Assembly: GCA_963759375.1 (NCBI GenBank)
Contig: CAVWYY010000006.1
Coordinates: 620,001 to 684,000, forward strand
From: DASSUW01 sp963759375
Lineage (GTDB): Bacteria > Actinomycetota > Thermoleophilia > Solirubrobacterales > Solirubrobacteraceae
Direction of reading: 5' to 3'
DNA: 64,000 bases
In this document: positions 16,556 to 25,207 of the stretch, piece by piece
Layout: every line of letters starts with the position of its first letter
Position numbering within the stretch: position 1 is the stretch's first letter
The notes under the pieces: model-generated
What the model saw: only the letters and a program-made list of their open reading frames with translations
What the model was told of the DNA's origin: nothing
The model's database searches: none
Position numbers and translations under genes: made by a program

Positions 16556-17866
16556 GCGGCTTCCGCGTCGGGCGGCTCCGTGAGCTCGGGGGCGACGATC
16601 AGCCGTGCCGGCGTATCGAGCCCGGCGAGCGACGGCAGCGGCTTCTCCGATCCCGCCCCGGCCTCCTCGAGCCGTCGCAGCTGAGGCAGTACGCGGGCGT
16701 CCAGCGACCCGGCGCCCTGGTTGTAGGCGTTCACAGCGGAGTTCAGCTGGCGACCGAGCTTCGCGAAGGGCTCGAGGAACGTCGCGATGCGCTTGTGCAG
16801 CTCCCTGCCCGCCGCCGCGATCTCGCGCGCCGACTCCGCGATCTTCTCCTGGCGCCACCCGTAGTAGGTCGCGTGCAGCAGTGCGATCAGCGTCGTCGGT
16901 GTCGCGATCAACACGCCTTTCGCCGCGCCGTGCTCGAGCAGCGTCGGCTCGGCCTCGAGCGCGGCGCAGTACACGCCCTCGTTCGGGATGAACATCACCA
17001 CGAACTCCGGGCGATGAAGCGAACTGGGCGTGGTAGCTCTTCGACGCCAGCGCGTCGATGTGCTGCCGCGTCTGGCGCCCGTGCCGGCGCAGCAGCTCCT
17101 GCTGCTCGGCCTCGTCGCTCGTGTCGAGCGCGCGGAGATAGGCCTCCATCGGCACCTTCGCGTCCACCACGACCTCTCGCTCGGCGGGCAGGTGCACGAC
17201 GAGATCAGGACGCAGCCGGCTCCCATCCGCCTCGCTCACGCTCACCTGTGAGACGAAATCGACGTGCTCGGTCATGTTCGCGGCCGCCACGCAGTTGCGC
17301 AACTGCATCTCGCCCCACGCGCCGCGCACCTGCGGACGCTTCAGCGCCGAGACCAGCGTCCCGGTCTGATCGCGCAGGCGACCGACCTCGGCGCTCATCG
17401 CCTCGAACATCTGCCGCATCTGCCCCTGCGTCGTCCGGCGGTCCTGGTCGAGCCGGGCGACCTCGTCGCTGACGCGCTTGAGGTTCTGCGCGATCGGGTC
17501 CAGGCTCCGTTTGATCTCCTCCGTGCGCTTCCCGAGCTCGCCGGAGGCGGTTGCGCGATCCGCTTCCCGCTGCGCGGTCGCCAGCTTCCCGACGTGTTCG
17601 GAGACCTGACGCAGCGTGTCAGAGGAGATCGCCTTCATCTGCTCGGCGAACTGCTCGCGGTTGCCCGAGAGCAGCGTGATCTTCTCCTCCGTCGCGGCCT
17701 GCAGGTCCGCGAGCTGCCGCTCATGGGCGGACTCGCGCTCGGCCGACAGCCGGGCAACAAACTCGGCGTTGCGGGCCGCTTCCGTCGCGGAGCGCAGCCG
17801 CGGGATCAGCAGAATCGCGAACGCCCCGGCGCCGATGAGAAGTCCGAGAAGAAACGGTGCAGTCAT
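16552..17866 (-). pseudogene. rmuC: rmuC, interrupted by a frameshift
   Basis: RmuC-type DNA recombination protein with an N-terminal membrane helix (FLLGLLIGAGAFAILLIP), a long coiled coil and the RmuC nuclease-like domain. The frame from 17866 reads correctly to ALASKSYHAQF (about 17014) and then loses homology. The family sequence resumes in another frame as RPEFVVMFIPNEGVYCAA and continues to the stop at 16552. Ten bases lie where nine are expected (about 17008-17018), so one extra base would explain it. This is either a genuine inactivation or an assembly error. The frame carried on beyond the shift is an artefact. Confidence 0.8.
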
Positions 17867-17975
17867 GTGGCCCTTCCTTGCTCGCTGTTGAGCCTTAGAG
17901 GTGAGGCAACGTCACAGACAAGGTATCGCGCCGGTCGGCGGACCACGCGCTCGTCGATGTGGCACGGTAGACGCG

Positions 17976-18335
17976 GTGCTGGACGTCGAGCACGTCGACT
18001 TCGTCTCGGTCCCGACGCGGGACCTTGCCCGCTCCCGGCGGTTCTACGCCGACGTGCTCGGGCTGCCGCCCAGCATCCACAACCCTGACGAGTTCGAGAC
18101 GCCCAACGTCACGCTCGCCCTCTGGGAGCCGGAAGCCGACGGCGTGCAGTTCGCGCCCAACACCGCCGGCATCGCGCTCCGCGTTCCCGACGTCGCCGCT
18201 GCAAGGGAGCGCTTGACCAAGCACGGCGTCAGATTCATCGGCGAGACGGTCGACACCGGCGTGTGCCACATGGGCTTCTTCTACGACCCGGACGGCAATG
18301 TCCTGATCCTGCATCGGCGGTACGCGCCGCGCTAG
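17976..18335 (+). CDS. VOC-family (glyoxalase-like) protein
   Basis: Metal-binding vicinal-oxygen-chelate fold, 119 residues, two beta-alpha-beta-beta-beta units. Visible landmarks are VEHVDFVSVPTRDLARSRRF at the start, FYADVLGL and the closing FFYDPDGNVLILHRRY. The reaction or ligand is not predictable; members include dioxygenases, isomerases and antibiotic-binding proteins. The GTG at 17976 places the start where the family normally begins; longer versions add an Arg-rich stretch. Convergent with the MMPL gene. Confidence 0.82.
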   Translation: MLDVEHVDFVSVPTRDLARSRRFYADVLGLPPSIHNPDEFETPNVTLALWEPEADGVQFAPNTAGIALRVPDVAAARERLTKHGVRFIGETVDTGVCHMGFFYDPDGNVLILHRRYAPR

Positions 18336-18379
18336 TCACGGCAGCGCCATTCATGACCCAGACGGCGGCCCGCGCGCGC

Positions 18380-20644
18380 TCAGGCAGGCACGGGCGCGGG
18401 GGGCGGCGCGTCGACAGGTTCCGGCTCGTCCGGGGCTTCCGGGTCCTGGGGTTCGACAGGTGGGGCGGCGTCGCGTTCCGCGCCGACGCGCGGGAGCCAT
18501 TCCAGCCACCCGGGCAGGTACCAGTTCCAGTCGCCGAGCAGCTTCATGGACGCAGGCAGCAGGACGCCGCGGATGATGGTCGCGTCGATCAGAACGGCCG
18601 CGGCGAGCCCCAGGCCAAGCTCCTTGAAGTCGAGGAAGCTCAGGGTGATGAAGACCGCGAACACGCCGACCATGACGGCGGCCGCGCTGGTGACTGTCCC
18701 AGCGGTGGTCGAGATCCCTTGCTTGACGGCCTCATCGGTGGTCATGCCGCGGTCGTAGAGCTCGCGGACGCGAGAGAGGATGAAGACGTGGTAGTCCATC
18801 GAGAGCCCGAACAGGACCACGAACAGGAACAGCGGCAGCCAGTTGGTCACGCCGCCGATCGACGTGAACCCGAGCAACGACTCTCCGTGGCCGTACTGGA
18901 AGACCAGCACGAGCACCCCGTAGGCCGCCCCCACCGAGAGCAGGTTGAGAATGATCGCCTTGATCGGGATCACGATCGAGCGGAACGTGACCAGCATGAG
19001 CAGGAAGGCGAGGCCGAACACGAACGCGAAGATCAGCGGCAGCCGGCTCTTGAGCTGACTGGCGAAGTCCTCCGAGCTCGCCGCTTCGCCGCTGACGTTG
19101 ACCGTCGCGCCCTCGGCCCGGCCCACCGTCGCCGGGATGATCTGATCGCGCAGCACGCTGAGGGCGTGCGTCGAGGGGGCGTCGTTGCCGCTGCCGGGCG
19201 TCGGGACGTTGATCTGCGCGACCGTGCCGTCCTTGCTGTAGATGACCTCGGTCCCGGGCAGGAACGCCTGGGAGTCCTTGACCTCGGTGCGCAGGGCGCT
19301 GATGCCGGCCGCCACGGGCCCCGAGCGCACGTCATCGGCCTCGACGACCACCGTCGCCGTGACGCCCTCGGTCGGGAACACGGCCTTGACCTTGTCGTAG
19401 GTCACGATGATGGGAATGTCCTGCGGAAGCTGTTCGACGCCGCTGGTGACGATCTTCATCTGCAGCGCCGGGAACGCCAGCGCGAGCAGCAGCCCGCCCG
19501 CGAGCAGAACCGACAGACCTGGGCGGCGCATCACGCGGCCGGTGAGCGCCGTCCAGAATCGCGACTGCCCGGCGGGCCGGCGCCGGCGGCCGAGCACCGG
19601 GATGCGGCCCTTCTCTACCCGGTCGCCGAGCCACGAGAGCATCGCCGGCAGCACGGTCAATGAGGCGAACACGGCGATCGCCACCACGACGATCGCGCCC
19701 TCGGCGAACGAGATGAAGGACTTGTCGCCGCTGATGAACATGCCGGCCATCGCGACGATCACGGTCACGCCGGAGATCAGCACGGCGCGACCCGAGGTCG
19801 CGGCGGCGGTCTCCAAGGCGGAGCGCTCGCTGCGCCCATTGGCGCGCTCCTCGCGCTCGCGGCGGAGGTAGAACAACGAGTAGTCGACACCGACCGCGAG
19901 GCCGATCAGCAGGATCACTGCCGGCAGGTTGGCGTCCACGGGCAAGAGGTGGCTTGGAAGCGCGACGAGGCCGAGGGCGGCCAACACCGCGGTGATCCCG
20001 ATCAGCAGCGGCAGCCCGGCCGCGACGAGCGTGCCGAAGGTGATGGTGAGGATGATCAGGGTGAGCGGCAGGGAAAGCTCTCCCGCCTTCGCGAGGTCCT
20101 CGGTGATGACCTCGTTGATCGCCTTGTTGGCGCTGGCGTCGCCGAGCTGCCTGATGTCCAGCGTCGGATGCGCGGCCTGAGCCGCCGCGACGGCGGCGAG
20201 GGTTGCATCGACCCGGTCGGCTGCGAGCGTCGAGTCGCCGGCGATCTCGAAGTCCACGAGCGCGGCGTGGCCGTCGCCCGAGACCGCGCTGTCGCCGGAC
20301 AGCGGCGACTTGACGTTCCTGACATACGGAACCTTCGACAGGCGGGCCGTCACGTCCCCGACGGCTGCCTGGAATGCCGGGTCCTTGACCGTGAGCTTGT
20401 CGCTCTGGATGAACACGGACTCCTTGACCGGGCGCAGACCCGCGTCCTGCAGCGCCACCTCGGCCTTGTGGGATTCACCCGAGAACTGATCGACGTCGGA
20501 GATCTGCGTCGTGCCGACGGCGTTGCCGGCCATGAAGACGACGACGACGAACGCCAGCCATCCCCAGATCGCCTTCTTGCGGTGCCGACCGCTCCAGGCG
20601 GCCATGCGGGCCGCAAGGTTGTGCTTCGAGGACGGAGACGACAT
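18380..20644 (-). CDS. MMPL-family RND transporter
   Basis: Large inner-membrane transporter of 754 residues. Two halves each have one helix (first: WGWLAFVVVVFMAGNAVG), a large extracytoplasmic loop and a five-helix bundle. The charged residues in helix 4, GLAVGVDYSLFYLRRERE and GLSMDYHVFILSRVREL, match the proton-relay Asp-Tyr pairs of MmpL proteins. The likely role is export of lipids or hydrophobic compounds. The C-terminus is rich in Pro, Glu and Asp. Start MSSPSSKHN follows CAGGAG on the minus strand. It is divergent from the ANTAR regulator. Confidence 0.9.
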   Translation of the reverse strand: MSSPSSKHNLAARMAAWSGRHRKKAIWGWLAFVVVVFMAGNAVGTTQISDVDQFSGESHKAEVALQDAGLRPVKESVFIQSDKLTVKDPAFQAAVGDVTARLSKVPYVRNVKSPLSGDSAVSGDGHAALVDFEIAGDSTLAADRVDATLAAVAAAQAAHPTLDIRQLGDASANKAINEVITEDLAKAGELSLPLTLIILTITFGTLVAAGLPLLIGITAVLAALGLVALPSHLLPVDANLPAVILLIGLAVGVDYSLFYLRREREERANGRSERSALETAAATSGRAVLISGVTVIVAMAGMFISGDKSFISFAEGAIVVVAIAVFASLTVLPAMLSWLGDRVEKGRIPVLGRRRRPAGQSRFWTALTGRVMRRPGLSVLLAGGLLLALAFPALQMKIVTSGVEQLPQDIPIIVTYDKVKAVFPTEGVTATVVVEADDVRSGPVAAGISALRTEVKDSQAFLPGTEVIYSKDGTVAQINVPTPGSGNDAPSTHALSVLRDQIIPATVGRAEGATVNVSGEAASSEDFASQLKSRLPLIFAFVFGLAFLLMLVTFRSIVIPIKAIILNLLSVGAAYGVLVLVFQYGHGESLLGFTSIGGVTNWLPLFLFVVLFGLSMDYHVFILSRVRELYDRGMTTDEAVKQGISTTAGTVTSAAAVMVGVFAVFITLSFLDFKELGLGLAAAVLIDATIIRGVLLPASMKLLGDWNWYLPGWLEWLPRVGAERDAAPPVEPQDPEAPDEPEPVDAPPPAPVPA

Positions 20645-20822
20645 GCCCGGCTCCTGACGATTGCGTTCGGGCGGATCGCTGCGGATCTCGCCCTGCGCCG
20701 GCCGAGTGTTGGAGCCGGAAACCACATCGCTCGCCGAAGGTTGGGGCGAAGCGACTCGCCGAGCCTACACCCGTGCGGAGATGCCTGCACGGGATTAGAC
20801 TCGACCTGGCTTGGAGCGGCTT

Positions 20823-21413
20823 ATGAACGACCGCGAGACCGGGCACCTGCGTGTGCTGATCGCCAACGAACGCCAGGACCGCCTGGCGCTCGTCGCCCCG
20901 ATCGTCATCGGACTGGGACACGAGGTGATCGCGCGCGAGATCGAGGTCGAGGACGTCGGAACCGTGACCGCCCGCGAGCGACCCGACGTCGCGCTCGTCG
21001 GCCTCGGTGACAGCTCCCGGCATGCGCTCGACCTGATCGACACGATCGTCCGGCAATCCGCCTGTCCGGTCATCGTGCTCCTCCATGCGCGCGACCCCGA
21101 GTTCATCAAGGAGGCATCCAAGCGCGGCGTCTTCGCCCACATCAGCGACGCCGACATCGATGAATGGCAGAGCTCGATCGACATCGTCCTGCGCCGCTTC
21201 GCCGAGTATCACGACCTCGAAGGCGCGTTCGGACGCCGCGCCCTCATCGAATGCGCAAAGGGCATCCTGATGGAACGCCACGCCATCGACGGGACAAGCG
21301 CGTTCGAGATGCTCCGCGAGCACTCACGCGTCGACAACCGCAAGCTCATCGACCTCGCCACCGCCGTCGTCGACGGGCACCGGCTCCTTCCGAAACAGCC
21401 GCCGCGCGCCTGA
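20823..21413 (+). CDS. ANTAR-domain response regulator (RNA-binding antiterminator)
   Basis: Protein of 196 residues: a receiver-like domain (about 10-125; VLIANERQDRLALVAPIV, then PDVALVGLGDSSRHALDLID) and a C-terminal ANTAR domain (about 130-190; ALIECAKGILMERHAIDGTS, then LREHSRVDNRKLIDLATAVV). ANTAR proteins bind paired RNA hairpins and prevent termination. The usual phospho-acceptor Asp is not obvious, so it may be a pseudo-receiver. It lies upstream, on the same strand, of a membrane-protein gene whose leader can fold into alternative hairpins. Divergent from MMPL. Confidence 0.87.
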   Translation: MNDRETGHLRVLIANERQDRLALVAPIVIGLGHEVIAREIEVEDVGTVTARERPDVALVGLGDSSRHALDLIDTIVRQSACPVIVLLHARDPEFIKEASKRGVFAHISDADIDEWQSSIDIVLRRFAEYHDLEGAFGRRALIECAKGILMERHAIDGTSAFEMLREHSRVDNRKLIDLATAVVDGHRLLPKQPPRA

Positions 21414-21462
21414 CCTGAGGCGCCGAACGCGGTAGCGTCGTCGGGGCAGTGCACCAGGGAGG

Positions 21463-21547
21463 CGGCGGCGCGCGCCGCCGTCGCACCCGGAACGAGCAGC
21501 GAGCGACGGGAATGCGTCGGGAGTGCCGACGCCCGCTTCTCCCGACG
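21463..21547 (+). promoter_or_regulatory. Foldable leader between ANTAR gene and membrane-protein gene
   Basis: Contains an 18-bp palindrome (21463-21480) and two mutually exclusive hairpins: GCGTCGG with CCGACGC (21514-21532), or CGTCGGGAG with CTCCCGACG (21515-21547). This is the layout of an attenuator. No canonical ANTAR hexaloop was found, so the link is inference. Confidence 0.35.
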
Positions 21548-21561
21548 GTTAGGAGCCTCTC

Positions 21562-22821
21562 ATGAGGCCGAAGTCATTCAGCCACGCCGAAGCAGCTTTC
21601 CTCGTCGGCGTCCCGCTCGCATGGGCGGTCCTACTGCTGTTTCACCCGACCGGTGACGACTACTACCCCGCCATTGCGGACAGCGTGACGCGCTGGCTGG
21701 TGGTGCATCTCGGCACGATGCTGTTCATCCCGCTGCTCGCAGTCGCGATGTTCGTGCTGCTGCGCGGCATCGACGGCACCGCCGCGCGGGTCAGCCGCGT
21801 CGCGCTCGTCGTCTTCGCCATCGTGTACGCCGCGTTCGAGGTGACGGTCGGCGTCGGCTCGGGCATCATCGCCGCCGCCGTCAACGACCTCCCCGCCGGC
21901 GAGCGCGCGTCGGGCGCCGACATGTTGACCAGCTACAACGAGAGCCGCGTCATCACCGTCTTGAGCACGACCGGCAGCATCGCCTGGCTCGTAGCCGTGA
22001 CGGCCGCCGGGGTCGCGCTCTACCGCCGCGCCAACACCGCCAGCTCCGTCGCGGTCGTACTGCTGTTCGTCATCTCCGCGCCGGGGATCGCCATCCACGT
22101 CACGCCGTTCGGTCCCGTGGGTCTCGCGCTCTTCATCGTGGCGCTGCTGCTCGTGATGCGAACCGCTGCCGCGAAGGCCGCCCCGGTCGCGCCGCTGGTC
22201 GGGCCGCCGGCGCGGCGTAGCGCGGCGTCGTCACGGACCGGGTTCGCGTTCCAACAGGAAGATCTCGGCAGCCGTATCCGGCGCGATGTGGTTGGCGCTC
22301 ATGAACGCTTGCACGCTGGATGCGGTCAAGCGTTCGACCACCGCGATCAGATCGACGCGCATGGCCTCCTGAAAGGTGAGGCGCAAGCGCAGCACCTCAG
22401 CCTCTTTGCCGGAGTCGACCAGGCTGTGCTCCGCCTTGGTCATGAGGTCCTGCAGGATCACGACGACCGTCGTACCGTCGATCGTCGTACGGGCCCTGGT
22501 CGGCCCCCTTCCCGTGTACTCGGAGAAGACGTGCACGACGGCCGTGGAGATGGCCGCGGCGAGCCGGCCCTCGGTCGCACGGTGGTCGCGGGAGGAGCCG
22601 TCGCTGGACGATATGGGCATAGAGCCCCGGTTCTCGCTCCCCTCAGAGGCAAAGTCGCGCGCGAGGCGGAGAGAAACGAGAAGAGCCCGACGGCGAGATC
22701 ATCAGTCTATCCCTTCATTGGTGCTGCGCGACATGCGTGGTACGGTTGCCGGAGCAGGGAGCCTCAGCCCCGACGCGGCTCGGTGAGACGACAGCACTCG
22801 ACCCAGACGCGCCGCTCCTGA
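21562..22821 (+). CDS. Six-helix membrane protein with read-through tail
   Basis: Residues 1-220 contain six membrane helices (for example FLVGVPLAWAVLLLF and GLALFIVALLLVMR) and look like a complete small membrane protein of unknown function. The frame then continues about 200 residues antisense to the DUF2294 gene with Arg- and Asp-rich, shadow-like sequence. A TAG at 22218-22220 lies one frame away, exactly where a convergent gene would be expected to stop, so a single-base frameshift near 22160-22215 is likely. AGGAG is 6 bp before ATG 21562. Confidence 0.6.
   Translation: MRPKSFSHAEAAFLVGVPLAWAVLLLFHPTGDDYYPAIADSVTRWLVVHLGTMLFIPLLAVAMFVLLRGIDGTAARVSRVALVVFAIVYAAFEVTVGVGSGIIAAAVNDLPAGERASGADMLTSYNESRVITVLSTTGSIAWLVAVTAAGVALYRRANTASSVAVVLLFVISAPGIAIHVTPFGPVGLALFIVALLLVMRTAAAKAAPVAPLVGPPARRSAASSRTGFAFQQEDLGSRIRRDVVGAHERLHAGCGQAFDHRDQIDAHGLLKGEAQAQHLSLFAGVDQAVLRLGHEVLQDHDDRRTVDRRTGPGRPPSRVLGEDVHDGRGDGRGEPALGRTVVAGGAVAGRYGHRAPVLAPLRGKVAREAERNEKSPTARSSVYPFIGAARHAWYGCRSREPQPRRGSVRRQHSTQTRRS
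22231..22620 (-). CDS. DUF2294 family protein
   Basis: Soluble 129-residue protein matching DUF2294: EYTGRGPTRARTTIDGTTVV, TFQEAMRVDLIAVVERLT and FMSANHIAPDTAAEIFLLE. The family is widespread and of unknown function. The start MPISSSDG sets the protein at normal family length with a short extra N-terminus. The reading frame of the convergent membrane protein runs through the whole gene on the other strand. Confidence 0.87.
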   Translation of the reverse strand: MPISSSDGSSRDHRATEGRLAAAISTAVVHVFSEYTGRGPTRARTTIDGTTVVVILQDLMTKAEHSLVDSGKEAEVLRLRLTFQEAMRVDLIAVVERLTASSVQAFMSANHIAPDTAAEIFLLEREPGP

Positions 22822-22894
22822 TCCTCCGCACTTGACGGAAACTCCGCTTACCGGTCGAACAGGATCGGCGACGGAGGGTCCACGGAGGGCGGCG

Positions 22895-23509
22895 ATGCCC
22901 GCGATCGACAGAAGTTCGAGCGACGACGAGCCGTCAACTGGCATGGCCAGTGTCGGTCGTAACGGCGAGCGGGAGGGCACGATCGAAGGCCTGACCACGG
23001 CCCTGAGCCGATTGCGCCGTGGCGCCGCCGCCCTCAAGGCCGAGAACCGCCAGCTCCGCGCGGAGCTTGCCGAGCTCCACCTCGCGACCTCGGACCGCCC
23101 AGCATCGCAGAACCACCAGCTCGGGAAGCTGGCGGAGGTCGATCTTCCGAGCGGCCGCTCCGCGCCCGGCGCTGCGCGGATGATCGTCGCCCACTGCCTG
23201 ATCGGGTTGGTGGCGCCGCCAATCCTCCGCGACGCGGAGCTGCTGGTCAGCGAGTTGGTCACCAACAGCGTCAAGCACGGTGAACTCAGCGAGAGCGACA
23301 TCGTGCGCGTCAGCGTCTATCTCGCCGCGGACACGCTGCGGCTCGAGGTCGAGAATCCGGGCACCGCCGGCGTCGTCGCGTCGCGCCCGCCCGACCGCGG
23401 CGTTCGCGCGGGCGGGTTCGGCCTGCAACTCGTCGGCCTCCTCGCCGCCCGCTGGGGCGTGAGCCGCACCGCCAGCACGAACGTCTGGTTCGAGATGGGA
23501 CGCATCTAG
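22895..23509 (+). CDS. ATP-binding protein, anti-sigma kinase-like HATPase
   Basis: Protein of 204 residues with a helical segment (about 45-75, coiled-coil-like) and a C-terminal GHKL ATPase domain: LLVSELVTNSVKHGELSES (N box), then GGFGLQLVGLLAARWGV (G box). It resembles RsbW/SpoIIAB-type serine kinases of actinobacteria, which regulate sigma factors or phosphatases. No sigma or anti-anti-sigma gene is adjacent. The start is ATG 22895, which has GGAGGG at ideal distance; a longer frame from TTG 22832 is less likely. Confidence 0.83.
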   Translation: MPAIDRSSSDDEPSTGMASVGRNGEREGTIEGLTTALSRLRRGAAALKAENRQLRAELAELHLATSDRPASQNHQLGKLAEVDLPSGRSAPGAARMIVAHCLIGLVAPPILRDAELLVSELVTNSVKHGELSESDIVRVSVYLAADTLRLEVENPGTAGVVASRPPDRGVRAGGFGLQLVGLLAARWGVSRTASTNVWFEMGRI

Positions 23510-23699
23510 TCCGACTAGACTGTTCGTACAGGGCACTTCGCCGCTCTTGCGACACGCGACTTCCCGCAGAGCCCCGGTTCGGCCACACGCCGAGCCACCT
23601 CCCCGGAGGGTTTCCTCTCTCCAGCGACAGAAGGGCCGTCCTCCTAACGAGCATCCACCGCCGTAACCGGTGGTCTAACGCTCGGGAAGGTCATACAAC

Positions 23700-23921
23700 A
23701 TGCGCGAACGACATTTCCCGCGGGTGTGCCGCTCCTGCCACGCGCCGATGGCCCGCCAGGAAGACACGTGCTGGCGTTGCGGCACGCAATGGGCATCCGA
23801 GGATGCGCCGCGACCGACCCTGCGGGTCATCGCCGGCGGCCTCTCCGACGCACAGCAGACGGACCGCTGGACGAGCGAAGGCGGCAGCGTCGCCTCCGAA
23901 GCGGCCGGCCGGGTGCGCTGA
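23700..23921 (+). CDS. Small zinc-ribbon protein, 73 aa
   Basis: The N-terminal half holds two CxxC pairs, RVCRSCHAPM and CWRCGTQW, which form a typical zinc ribbon. The C-terminal half is hydrophilic. Such proteins commonly bind nucleic acid or act as structural zinc proteins; no specific role can be assigned. A GGAAGG-like site precedes ATG 23700. It starts a run of short genes on the same strand. Confidence 0.65.
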   Translation: MRERHFPRVCRSCHAPMARQEDTCWRCGTQWASEDAPRPTLRVIAGGLSDAQQTDRWTSEGGSVASEAAGRVR

Positions 23922-23939
23922 GCCGACGAGTCGCTGACC

Positions 23940-24152
23940 GTGCCCGTGTACGTCTACCGTCGGCGGGACGGCTCGACCTTCGAGACTGAGCAACGCATGG
24001 CTGAAGACGCGCTGGTCGATTGCCCGACGACCGGCCAGCGCGTTGAACGGGTCCTGCAGCCGTTCACGCCGCGCTACACGGGCACCGGGTTCTACTCGAC
24101 GGACCATCGCCCGAAGAACGGCGAGGGGCGGGGGTCTCCTCCACCCCCATAA
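23940..24152 (+). CDS. FmdB-like protein lacking the zinc cysteines
   Basis: A 70-residue protein with the FmdB/CxxC_CXXC_SSSS-type layout: opening VYVYRRRDGSTFETEQ, middle DCPTTGQRVERVLQPF and closing YTGTGFYSTDH. Family members normally carry two CxxC pairs; here the first is RRDGS and the second keeps only one Cys. It therefore probably does not bind zinc as its relatives do. GTG start, 18 bp after the preceding gene, so probably cotranscribed. Confidence 0.65.
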   Translation: MPVYVYRRRDGSTFETEQRMAEDALVDCPTTGQRVERVLQPFTPRYTGTGFYSTDHRPKNGEGRGSPPPP

Positions 24153-24225
24153 CGCAGGGCAGCCCCCCGCGGACGGGATGCTGGCACGGCTTCGGCGATC
24201 AACCGGTCGTGAGACCTTTCATCCC

Positions 24226-24378
24226 ATGCCCGACCACGTCATGAACTACATCGAGAGCGAGGCCCCGGCCGAGCTCACGCTCATCGAGTGGCGTCGGGCC
24301 CGCGCCGCCGCCTCACCGCGCCGTCGCCGCAGCCTCCGCAGCCTGCTGCCGGCTTACCGCCGGCCTGCGTTCGCGTAG
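24226..24378 (+). CDS. Small hypothetical protein, 50 aa
   Basis: Starts MPDHVMNYIESEAPAEL and continues TLIEWRRARAA before an Arg-rich tail. The pattern YIExEAPxxxTLxEWRRAR is familiar from small unnamed actinobacterial proteins, which is the main support. No ribosome site stands out. Function unknown. Confidence 0.45.
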   Translation: MPDHVMNYIESEAPAELTLIEWRRARAAASPRRRRSLRSLLPAYRRPAFA

Positions 24379-24442
24379 CAACCAGCCACTGCGCCGCGTC
24401 TCCCGTCGGGGGGTGCGTTACCCCTCGCAATCCGGAGAACCC

Positions 24443-25207
24443 ATGCAAGAGAACACCCCATACACCGCTGCCAAGCGACGAAGCGCCGGACGGATCACGT
24501 CGATCGTCGCCGGCAGCGTCGCCGCCGTCCTGGCCATCGGCTTCATCGCCGCGGGCGCGCTCCTGCTCTGGGGCGACTCCAAGAAGGACGACCAGGGCTA
24601 CCTCTCGACCGGCAAGGACCGCTACGCGGCGAGCACCTACGCGCTGGCGACCGACAATCTCGACATCGACCTCGACGGAGCGGGATGGATCATGGACCGC
24701 GACGACCTGGGCAAGGTCCGGCTCGCGGTCGACTCGAGCGCCGACAAGCCCATCTTCGTCGGTATCGCCCGCACCAGCGACGTCTCCGACTACCTGCACG
24801 GTGCCTCGTACACCTCGGTGACCGACGTCGACTACTCGCCGTTTCACGCCACATACCGCGACCACGACCACAGCGGCGACCGCCGCCCCGCACGACCGGC
24901 CGACCAGAAGTTCTGGGCAGCCTCGGCGCACGGCTCGGGCACGCAGACCCTCGCCTGGGACCTCGAGGATGGTGACTGGTCGATCGTCGTCATGAACGCC
25001 GACGGCTCCCGCGGCGTCGACACCGACATCAGCGCAGGCGCGAAGGTCCCGTTCCTCGGCACCCTCGGCTGGATCTCGCTCGGCGGCGCGCTGGTGCTGC
25101 TGATCACCGCCGGCACGCTCGTGTACCTGGGCGTTCGCCCGCCCCGCCCGCCTGCGGCTCAGACCGTCCGATCGCAGCCGTCAACGGACGTGTCCGCCGC
25201 GACCTAG
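24443..25207 (+). CDS. Membrane protein with extracytoplasmic domain
   Basis: A 254-residue protein with a helix at about 25-45 (SIVAGSVAAVLAIGFIAAG), an outside domain of about 165 residues and a second helix near 215-235 (ISLGGALVLLITAGTLVYLG), then a short cytoplasmic tail. The outside domain (DLDGAGWIMDRDDLGKVRL, VFVG-type strands, then GDWSIVVMNADGSRGVD) resembles unnamed actinobacterial surface proteins. GGAG precedes ATG 24443. A GGGGT/ACCCC inverted repeat lies just upstream. The stop shares CTAG with the convergent regulator. Confidence 0.75.
   Translation: MQENTPYTAAKRRSAGRITSIVAGSVAAVLAIGFIAAGALLLWGDSKKDDQGYLSTGKDRYAASTYALATDNLDIDLDGAGWIMDRDDLGKVRLAVDSSADKPIFVGIARTSDVSDYLHGASYTSVTDVDYSPFHATYRDHDHSGDRRPARPADQKFWAASAHGSGTQTLAWDLEDGDWSIVVMNADGSRGVDTDISAGAKVPFLGTLGWISLGGALVLLITAGTLVYLGVRPPRPPAAQTVRSQPSTDVSAAT

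Noticed and set aside
15314..16995. Continuation of the rmuC frame past the frameshift, antisense to the binding protein
   Set aside because: Homology moves to another frame at about 17010 and the remainder is shadow sequence.
18263..19663. 466-codon open frame on the plus strand
   Set aside because: Antisense to the MMPL transporter; Arg/Asp/His-rich composition without any domain, typical of a shadow.
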